Positions 56,640 through 64,000 of a stretch of DNA of 64,000 bases are shown piece after piece. The stretch spans positions 72,097,169-72,161,168 of the forward strand of contig CM066988.1 of NCBI GenBank assembly GCA_033977485.1. Direction: 5' to 3'. Both the position numbers and the translations under genes were made by a program. Source of the DNA: Hydrangea macrophylla (lineage: Eukaryota; Streptophyta; Magnoliopsida; Cornales; Hydrangeaceae). The notes beneath the pieces are model-generated. The model did no database searches. It saw nothing but the letters and a program-made list of their open reading frames with translations, and had not been told where the DNA came from. Every line of letters begins with the position of its first letter. The first letter of the stretch is position 1.

Positions 56640-57213
56640 TGATAATGCCAAAATTTGGGTAAGAGAGTAAGAAGAACTGGACAAGTTATGTGGTTCGGCA
56701 CTGTTAATTAAGAGACCTACATCCATGTTGTATGTCGAAGTACTTGCATCATGATATGAAAGTCACCGGGGATCTTTGGTGGACCAATAAGAACTTAGAG
56801 CTACCAGAGACCGACCGGGAAGGATGTGCCTGTGTGTAATGCAATATTGCGATTCTGTAGAATAATAACACGATCCCTTTCAAGAGGGTGAGTGGTCTCT
56901 TTTACAGATACATGAGATCGCTTATACAAGGTAAGTGGCCTGGTTAGGCAGTATGATCTAATTACAATTGATCAGCACAAATTGTGGGAGTTAGGAAACT
57001 GTCTAGAATCTTCTGGGTCTTGCTCTGCGATGTGGACAGCCAGCCCCAGACACGAGAGGGGCCCGTGTCGTATTCTCGATCCATTGATCGCGCTCAGGAT
57101 ATACCGGGCGATTCTGGGCACCATCCCCGGGATGGTCACGCAATATTTCATAGCTACCAGGTGACTTGGCATTTCTTTATGAGGTGGCGAAGATACTCTC
57201 ATTGGATACATCA
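56640..57213 (-). repeat. 5' LTR of the minus-strand Tat element
   Basis: 574 bp; on + starts TGATAATGCCAAAATTTGGG and ends ATTGGATACATCA, directly followed by the ATAAA duplication. Confidence 0.85.
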
Positions 57214-57218
57214 ATAAA

Positions 57219-57857
57219 TAACCCTTAAATGTCATATGTGAGCTCTTCGGATCTTCGCAAATCTAGTCATTAAAAGGTGAAAAGAAAAAAAAATCAAAAT
57301 GCTTTAAATAATGGAGAATTAACTAAGGATAAGTATAAACATTTATGTTTGGCAGACCAGAATGACCGTTAAAATGGAATGATCATTCATGAGTTCATTT
57401 AATTCTTATGTTTGTTACCACCAAATTGGCTAGAAAGACTATTCCAAAAGTAATCATTATTCCCACAAAAGTAGCAATGATCATTCCTTCCAGAAACCTA
57501 AGGAATGATATTTCATTCCAATGGAAGCACCAGAAAAGTAGAAAAGAAAAAGTAGGAATAAGACGTTCTCCTCGCTTGGAAATAATATCCATCTTCTCCG
57601 GCCACTCTCCTTGTTTCAATCTTTTCCTATAATATAACAAATTATTACCTTTTTTGTTAATATTTAATTTAAATTCAATATGAACTCCATAATTTAGGAT
57701 ACCATTTTAAAACAAAAATTATTGTATGTCATTTCATTCCTAGTTACAACCAAACATGTGAATGGAATTCTTATTCCTATTCCATTCCGTCTTCATTCTA
57801 TTCTTGAGTTTCATTCCATTCCTACCTTATTCCATTCATGTGTACCAAACACTTAGC
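57219..57857. other. Intergenic DNA, possible worn MITE
   Basis: 57345-57850 begins TGTTTGGCAGACCAGAATG and ends CATTCATGTGTACCAAACA; these are imperfect inverted ends, with several GGAATGATxxTTCATTCC-like palindromes inside. No target duplication was found. The 81-codon minus frame at 57395-57640 lies within it and matches no family. Confidence 0.4.
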
Positions 57858-58111
57858 ATTTTTTCTCCCCCATTTTTGGTCCACCATTGCTCATCTAAGC
57901 TTCACTAGGTGATACGTGTCCCTGTCATTCCCATTTTGTCCCTGTACTATCAATATAATATTAGAATGAGACTGTCATTCCCATTCTGTCCCTGTACTAT
58001 CAACATAATTACTGAAATGGAACACGTGTCACCCAGTGAAGTCCTGGGTGAGCAATGGTGGACCAACTGGGTGAGCAATGGTGGGCCAAAAACAGGTGAA
58101 CAAAAATTTGA
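57858..58111. mobile_element. MITE with ~60 bp inverted ends
   Basis: Left arm CATTTTTGGTCCACCATTGC then TCACTAGGTGATACGTGT; right arm ACACGTGTCACCCAGTGA then GCAATGGTGGGCCAAAAACA. The right arm has an extra copy of GGGTGAGCAATGGTGG. The middle has two direct copies of GTCATTCCCATTxTGTCCC followed by TGTACTATCAA. Non-coding; the target duplication is unclear. Confidence 0.7.
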
Positions 58112-58748
58112 AATAATGTGAAAAAAAAAATTAAAAGTTGGTGCGACTCTTCCTTTTTCTTGTCTTGAGGTTAAATCATATTTCAAAGATTTTTAGTTTC
58201 TGGTATGATTTTAGCATGGTACAAATTATTAAAGCCACAAGCATAATAATTTAATTGACAGATTGAGCATAATACAGATCTTCTTAGAATGGCATTTGCA
58301 GAATACATTTTCCCTATGTGTTTTTTTAAATTACAAAATTTAAACTTTAAGTTATAGCTATTCGACAAAAAAGATTACTTTTCATTCAATGTATCTAATT
58401 TTTTTTAGACAAAAAACATTGCCAACACACTAATGGGTGCTTCCAAAGAATCTTTTAATTTAATTTGAGTACAACTATTCGTAAAATGGTTGTCATGCAA
58501 GTAGCTCGTTTTGCTATGAAAATAGTGACAATGATAGCGAAAGTAATTATAACTTTTTTGGCAAAGAGGCAATAAAAGTAAACACAGAAATAAATCATCA
58601 AAGGATTAGACTCTGTTCAAACTCAATTACTGCAATGTTATTGAAATATGTCATGGATGTAATTGCACGTACCATATGCTATTGTTACGGTAAAATTGAT
58701 AAATCATTTGGGAATCAAATAAGGAATTCAGAATGGGAAGCATAGCAC
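58112..58748. other. AT-rich intergenic DNA
   Basis: No gene or RNA feature recognised. The last ~45 bp (CATTTGGGAATCAAAT...GCATAGCAC) reappear at about 63876-63917. Confidence 0.6.
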
Positions 58749-58957
58749 TGTGAATATATCAAATAATCAAGAGAACAACAAAGGGAAAAGAGAAAAGAGA
58801 GCTAGAGTTTCTCATAACACCAAATCTGAATGAATGAATATAGAAAAGGGAAGAGACAATAATAGATATCTAGGTATACAACATTACCCTAATGTAAAGT
58901 AAAAGACTAAACTACCCTATAGCTAAATAAAACTAATTCTAATAGCTAACTTTAATA
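58749..58957 (-). repeat. 3' LTR of the short-LTR copia
   Basis: Matches 63400-63607 throughout (TGTGAATATATCAAATAATC ... CTAATAGCTAACTTTAATA), with roughly a dozen differences and small indels by eye. Confidence 0.9.
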
Positions 58958-58972
58958 CCCCCCCCCCCCCCC
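58958..58972 (-). other. G-run polypurine tract
   Basis: An uninterrupted run of 15 G on the minus strand directly before the 3' LTR. Homopolymer length may vary or be miscounted in sequencing. Confidence 0.75.
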
Positions 58973-59261
58973 TTTCAAACTCACAATGCTGCAGCAAGAA
59001 GCACAGAGAGTTCAGCATCATGAGTTTGCCAACTAAAAAATGAAAAACGCTGAATCGGATGTGACTTTGTGAACAAATCAGGAATCTATGTAGAGGAAAA
59101 AACAAAAGGCATAGTGATAGCTCCATGCTTAAGGCGATGGTGAGTAATGTGACAATCAATCTCTATATGCTTGGTCCTCTAATGGAAAAATGAATTGTGA
59201 GAAATCTGAATAGCACTCTTATTATCATAATACATAGGTGAAGGGCGAGGAAGAGAGACAC

Positions 59262-59720
59262 TCATATAAGTAGCCGGCGTAACCAAATAACCTCACGAGT
59301 AGTCGAAGCCATAGTGCGATACTCATCTTCTATGGAAAACACAACAACAATATCTTGCTTCTTGCTCTTCCAAGAAATGAGAGAATCACCCAAAAATATA
59401 CAAAATCCAGTAACAGACTTGCGATCTATAGGATCATCAGCCCAATTAGCACCAGAGTATTCAAACATCTCCAAGGATGAAAATGACGAAAGTAAAAGAC
59501 TTTGAAATCGAGTGCCCCTCAAGTACCTCAAAATACGATGAACAGCAGCCCAATGAACTATAGTAGGGGAAGTAACAAGCTGACTAACAACATGAACACC
59601 ATGAGCAATATGCGGACGAGTAATAGTTAGATAAACCAAACTACCAACAATAGTGCGATATAAGGTAGGATCAGGCAAAGGAACGCCATCAGAAGGGAAA
59701 AGACAAACATTAAGCTCCAA
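59262..59720 (-). pseudogene. Copia RNase H
   Basis: Contains YRTIVGSLVYLTITRPHIAH, AAVHRILRYLRGT, and SVTGFCIFLGDSLISWKSKK. The first catalytic Asp segment reads YSGANWADD (family YSDADWAGD), and the EAEY segment reads IEDEY, so the active site is damaged. Confidence 0.9.
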
Positions 59721-59818
59721 AGAGGTATCAACAATCTTATTATCAGTGAGGCGACCATGCTCAAGAATGTCACCTATATACTTAGACTAAGAAAGAAGAT
59801 AACCTTTTGGAGAAAAGG

Positions 59819-60420
59819 CTACTTCAATCCCCAAAAAAAATGTAGTAGACCTAAGTCCTTCATTTCTAAACAACAAGCTAATTCAGACTTCAACACTACA
59901 ATCTCATCAACATCATCACCAGTAATAATCATGTCATCAACATACAAAGAAAGCATAATATAACCAGTAGTGGTACACCTGGTAAAGAGAGATGAATCAT
60001 AATCACTTGAGGAAAACCCAAATGAGGTAATCATAGTGGAAAACTTCTCAAACAAAGATCGAGGGGCTTATTTAAGACCATATAAGGCTTTCTTAAGCCT
60101 GTAAACTTCACCAAGACCATGAAGAACACCTGGAGGAGGAACCATGTAAACCTCCTCTTGGATGTCTTCATTCAAGAAAGCATTTTTAACATCCATCAGA
60201 GTTATATGCCACTGACGAATAGAAGCAACTGTAGTCAGAATACGAACAGTAGTCATTTTATCAACAGGAGCAAAAGTCTCGTCGTAATCCATACCATACT
60301 ACTCGGAAAAATCCTTGGCAACCAACCTTGCTTTGTACCGCTTAACAGACCCATTTGACTTGGTTTTGATTTTATAAACCCAATGAAAACCAATAGCGCT
60401 CTTACCAGAAGGTAAGGGAA
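59819..60420 (-). pseudogene. Copia reverse transcriptase
   Basis: Pieces: WVYKIKTKSNGSVKRYKARL with a stop soon after, MDYDETFAPVDKMTTVRIL, WHITLMDVKNAFLNEDIQEE, VYRLKKALYGLK, then after a stop LSLYVDDMIITGDD (YVDD intact) and MKDLGLLHFFWGLK. Confidence 0.9.
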
Positions 60421-60820
60421 CTAAACTCCAAGTGTTTATATTATATAATGCAGGGAGTTCATATGCCATAGCCTACTACTAAAGAGGATCAAGAGCTGCC
60501 TCTTTATAGGATAAAGGCTAAAAAAGATCATAAATTGAAGCTAAAAATGAAGCAAAAGTATCCGACTACCAAGAATAAACAAAATCAGGTGATTGAGTGG
60601 ACTTACGAGTGCGAGATGGATAGCGAGGAGGTTCCACAGCCTCACCAAGTGCTTAAGTGGCCTCTGGAAGGGAGGTAGCTTCAGGTGACAAGGCACCAGT
60701 ATCAGCAGAAGTAGAACCATGAGGTAAGACAGTATCAGTGATGCATGGGGCTTGAGAAGGCACACTATTGGTATCACTAGAGAATGGGTCAAAACGGATG
60801 AGATCAGATTTAATCAACTC

Positions 60821-61720
60821 CTAATAATTATCAGGAATAGAAAAGAAGGTTATGTGCTCGAGAAACACAACATGGCAAGAGATATATAGTTTCTTAGTAA
60901 CTGGTTCAAAGTAATGATATCCCTTCTGACCCTCACCATAACCTAGAAAAACACAAATAGCAGACTTTGGTGACAATTTATTACGCTCTACACGAGGTCG
61001 AACGACAAAACAAGAACAACCAAACACCTTTAAGGAAGAATAATCAAGACCATGCCCATACAATTTTTTAAAAGGTGACAGATCTGAGCAGTGAGAGGAA
61101 CGAATTTTATTAATCAAATTGACAGCAGTAAGGATAGCCTCTCCTCAAACATCACTAGGGACATGCAGATAATCAAATTGAGCGAGTAGTTTCAACAATA
61201 TTCTGATATTTCCTTTTAGCAATACCTTTTGCTTAGGAGTGTCTGTACAAGAGGACTGGTGAATAGTTCCATCTAAAGTAAGCAACTCACGAAGTTTATG
61301 ATAGGTATACTCTCTACCTAATCACATCTAGAACATTTGATGACAGCAGAATGTTGAGTTTTGACAAAAGAACAAAAGGTATTATAAATATCAAAGAAGT
61401 CTGAATGATGTTTCATAAGATAAACCCAACAGTAACGAGGGCAATCATCAGTAAATGATACATAATATCGAGACCCCCCTCTTGTAGTAACAAGAGAGGG
61501 TCCCTACACATCAGAATGAACTAAATCAAATGGTGCAAGAGAATAAGAAATACTTTTATTAAAAGGTAAAGCTGAATATTTTGCCAGTTTACAACCACTA
61601 TCATCATAAATGTCATGAGTTTGTAAATTTCCTAATTTTCTTGTAGAACTTAAATATTTTAAACGAGATCCTAAAACATGACGAAGGCGAGAATGTCATA
61701 AATAAAAACTAGACGAAGAT
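60821..61720 (-). pseudogene. Copia integrase
   Basis: The core is in the minus strand at about 61545-61290 (DLVHSDV, stop, GPSLVTTRGGSRYYVSFTDD and YCWVYLMKHHSDFFDIY). The C-terminal part is open at 61117-60821 (LSPFKKLYGHGLDYSSLKVF then CSCFVVRPRVER, SAICVFLGYGEGQKGYHYF). Confidence 0.87.
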
Positions 61721-61766
61721 GAACTTAAACGAAAGGATGACAAGTCAACACTAGAAGCTACAACCA

Positions 61767-62208
61767 CTAGTACATTGAGCTTGTCCAAGATATATAATCC
61801 CACTTTCCTACGCTTGTCCCAATCAACGTCTGAGACTGCGAATCCTGCACATAACAAAAAGTAGTAGAAAAAGAGACTAAGTAACCTGCATCACAAAGCT
61901 GGCCAATAGAAACAAGATTCATAGTAAGTTTGGGAATGTGGTAAACAATAGAGAGATACATGAGGTGTGACAATAGACCCAACACCTGTTAATGGCATGG
62001 GATTACCATCAGCACTCATAACAGGCAAAGAGGAAGCAAGACATAAGGAAGAAAAAGCCGACAAGTCAGGTGACATATGATTGAAAGCTTCAGAGTCTAA
62101 GACCCAAATACTTGAGGACATACCTGAATACATACTTAGTGAAGAGGTGGTCATAGCATGTGGCTGTGTGGCAAGGAACTTCTGAAATTTATCAACAAGG
62201 GAGGTCAT
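61767..62208 (-). pseudogene. Copia protease and pre-integrase region
   Basis: Two overlapping frames. The first has WVLDSEAFNHMSPD, the protease motif with the Gly of DSG replaced by Glu. The second continues with IPKLTMNLVSIGQLCDAGYL. A frame change lies near 61950. Confidence 0.87.
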
Positions 62209-62520
62209 AGGTGGAGTGAACGGGAAAGGGGAACCGGGTCTAAATGAGTCTGATGGTGGTACAACTACTGCAGTGTTAGACTGTGGAGGCCTATACGAAC
62301 GCTACTGAGATTGGTTGTCAGATTTTCAATGAGACGACTGATGTTGTTGTGGTGGTGGTCGACTATGTGAGGGTTGGTTGCTACTATTGGGCTGGTTGCT
62401 CGACCCAACCTAGGACATAGAGCCTTCCAATGACCCTTCTCCTTACAGTAGCTAATACATCACTACCAACTCTCGGGTAAGGCTAATTTTGATTGTTGGA
62501 CGGTGGTCGAAAAGGGGATG

Positions 62521-63188
62521 CTAAATAGACAGAGTAGAGTCGAGGAGAATTCCTTTTCTAGATTGAGCTTTGAGACATATTTCCTTAGCTACTAACTTAT
62601 GGACAACAGAATCAACTGACGGAAGTGGGCTACGATGGAGAATGGACTCACGAAGGCCTTCAAAATCATCACGTAGTGCCATCAAAAACTGAACCAGATG
62701 TTGTTCGTCCCTACTAGCGATATATAGTGCAAACGCCTGTAATTCGGGCAACTCTATGAGAGCCAACTGATCCCAAAGATCTGTCATTGTAGAATAGAAC
62801 TCCTGAATACTCAATTTTTTTGTTCAAGGGCACGGATATCACACTCTAATTGGTACCTTTTCGTACAATTGGACTGTATAAACAATTTAGCCAAATGATC
62901 CCATACCTCCTTTGCATATTCAAACTTTGCCAATTGCATGCCTATCGAGGGAGCAACGGAGTTGTTGATCCAAGTAATAATTTTTGAATTGTTTGTTTCC
63001 CAAACATCTAGCAATTCTGCAAATTTATCAGCCTTTTCATTCTTAGGTTTACTAAAATCCCCATTGATGTAACCCCACATCTTCTTCCCCTTCAGAAAAT
63101 TTTTCATCACATAATTCCAATATGCAAAATTCTTTCCATCGAGTTTAACACTAATTGCTTGAAGTGAATCATCGCATTCAACAACCAT
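62521..63188 (-). pseudogene. Copia gag, frameshifted
   Basis: The ATG at 63188 (MVVECDDSLQAISVKLDGKN) opens the gag core with NFAYWNYVMKNFLKGKKMWG and WDHLAKLFIQSNCTKRYQLE. The frame ends at 62811, right after an A-run on the minus strand; the continuation (LSIQEFYSTMTDLWDQLALI ... FLMALRDDFEGLR) is in another frame. The zinc-knuckle region beyond 62521 is degenerate. Confidence 0.9.
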
Positions 63189-63387
63189 TACAAAAATGAA
63201 ATCATTAAATAACACAAAACAAACGAACCAAAATAAAAAAAAAAAGATAAAAAAAACACGATCCAAAATCAGTGACATATCCAAAAACGAACGCGAATCA
63301 GTGCGAGATCCAAATACAAATCTGAATCAGCAAGAAATCCAAAAACGAACTAGAATCATCTGAAGAACGTGAATGAGATTTGAACCT

Positions 63388-63399
63388 GCTCTGATACCA
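63388..63399 (-). other. PBS of the short-LTR copia
   Basis: The reverse complement is TGGTATCAGAGC, directly adjoining the 5' LTR end. Initiator tRNA-Met type. Confidence 0.9.
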
Positions 63400-63607
63400 T
63401 GCGAATATATCAAATAATCAAGATAACAACAAAGGGAAAATAGAGAGCTAGAGTTTCTCAAAACACCAAATCTGAATTAATGAATACAATAGATGAAGGA
63501 AGAGACAATAATAGCATATCTAGGTATACAGTATTATCCTAATATAAAGTAAAAGACTAAACTACCCTAAAGCTAAATAAAACTAATTCTAATAGCTAAC
63601 TCTAATA
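63400..63607 (-). repeat. 5' LTR of the short-LTR copia
   Basis: Starts (on +) TGCGAATATATC and ends AGCTAACTCTAATA, followed by the AGCAC duplication. Confidence 0.9.
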
Positions 63608-64000
63608 AGCACAACTCGCTAAAAAAATCATAGACAAGTAAAGTGCAATGAATGTTGCTCCAAATAAATTTTAAAAAGTATAGAGAGTAATAAATAAAGT
63701 TAGAATGAATTTAAATTCAACAAAGAAGCAAATAAAACCTTAAAAAAATAGTAGTTCTATGCTTCCAATATTTGAATTCCAAATTTAGTTCTCAAATGGC
63801 TTAGCTGTTGTACCACATGTTGTGGTAGTAACTGCTCATACCACATGCCACTAATATGAAACAACTAACAAAAGCATTTGGGAATCAAATTAGGAATTCA
63901 AATTGGAAAGCATAGCACTAATCTCTTGAAAAAAAAATTCATAGAAACATCCCTTTATTTTTTATCATCAAAGAACAATGAATGTTTTTGTAAATTTTTT
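63608..64000. other. AT-rich intergenic DNA with a second copy of the copia target region
   Basis: No gene. 63876-63950 repeats the sequence that flanks the copia insertion: upstream CATTTGGGAATCAAAT...GCATAGCAC (58704-58748) and downstream AGCAC...AAAAAAATCATAGA (63608-63636). Confidence 0.6.

Larger units (their letters stand above)
44848..57213 (-). mobile_element. Decayed Tat-type Ty3/gypsy element, minus strand
   Basis: Both ends read TGAT...ATCA and are flanked by ATAAA (44843-44847 and 57214-57218). Minus-strand order: LTR 57213-56640, PBS, gag, protease, RT, RNase H, integrase, then an opposite-strand ORF, PPT and LTR 45491-44848. The order and RT style (VDFTNLNKACPKHCYPLPRI, SFMDAYS) are those of the Tat/Retand group. 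Many stops and an RT deletion show it is dead. It is about 12.4 kb, of which 2.8 kb is a solo LTR inserted at 46906. Confidence 0.9.
58749..63607 (-). mobile_element. Short-LTR Ty1/copia element, minus strand, inactivated
   Basis: 4.86 kb, with 209 and 208 bp LTRs and a perfect 5-bp target duplication AGCAC (58744-58748 and 63608-63612). Minus-strand order is LTR, PBS, gag, protease, integrase, RT, RNase H, G-rich PPT, LTR: copia order. On the minus strand the LTR starts TATTA and ends TTCACA or TTCGCA, so its first dinucleotide is TA and not TG. Numerous stops and catalytic substitutions. Confidence 0.93.

Noticed and set aside
57395..57640. 81-codon hydrophobic minus-strand frame
   Set aside because: Lies inside a MITE-like palindromic region, with no homology recognised and no regulatory context.
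1..64000. tRNA, rRNA, CRISPR array, bacterial operon features
   Set aside because: None seen; tRNA-like matches are only the retrotransposon primer binding sites.

Overview
The window looks like repeat-rich nuclear DNA from a flowering plant, probably a eudicot. The evidence is nested Ty3/gypsy and Ty1/copia LTR retrotransposons, small MITEs, (AAT)n and (CT)n microsatellites, and a GT-AG spliced oxidosqualene cyclase (triterpene synthase) gene of plant architecture. No bacterial, organellar, rRNA, tRNA or CRISPR features were seen. The species cannot be named from the sequence.

Layout. 1-3488 is the 3' end of a Tat/Ogre-type gypsy element on the + strand: tandem repeats, polypurine tract and a 2.67 kb LTR. 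It sits in the gag of a minus-strand copia element (3489-3659, continuing at 14884-18621). That copia gag is also split by an apparently complete Tekay/Del-type chromovirus at 3660-14883 (minus strand). The chromovirus has near-identical 2.67 kb LTRs, a 5-bp target duplication AAACT, PBS, PPT, gag, a chromodomain-tailed pol and an extra acidic ORF upstream of gag. After an unassigned 1.7 kb, 20332-28821 holds a decayed + strand relative of the same copia family. 28822-32620 is intergenic DNA with small repeats. 32621-37375 (minus) carries exons 2-18 of an oxidosqualene cyclase gene. Every junction is GT-AG and the exons join in phase, but exon 2 has an in-frame TGA and no exon 1 was found. A solo Tekay-like LTR (37735-40021, flanks ATATA) lies just upstream of exon 2. 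40022-44847 contains a hAT-type and two Mutator-type MITEs with clear target duplications.

44848-57213 is a second, decayed Tat element on the minus strand (TSD ATAAA). It keeps gag, protease, RT, RNase H and integrase remnants plus an opposite-strand ORF resembling the 'putative gypsy type transposon' family. A second solo Tekay-like LTR (46906-49738, TSD CCGTT) interrupts that antisense ORF. 57214-58748 has another MITE. 58749-63607 is a short-LTR copia element (minus strand, TSD AGCAC) with many lesions. The rest is AT-rich intergenic DNA that repeats part of that element's target site.

The most interesting signal is inside the Tekay-type LTRs. The intact element and both solo LTRs, which differ widely in sequence, each encode near their downstream end an ungapped acidic, tyrosine-rich C-terminal block (pattern Y-x-G-E-x-Y-Y, ending A/G-S) followed by a stop codon. 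The stop sits at the same position but is TAG in one and TGA in two. This suggests an LTR-encoded small protein or 3' exon. The intact element also has a pre-gag acidic ORF and a gag/pol frame change. Positions and translations were worked out by hand and may be off by a base or two at some boundaries.
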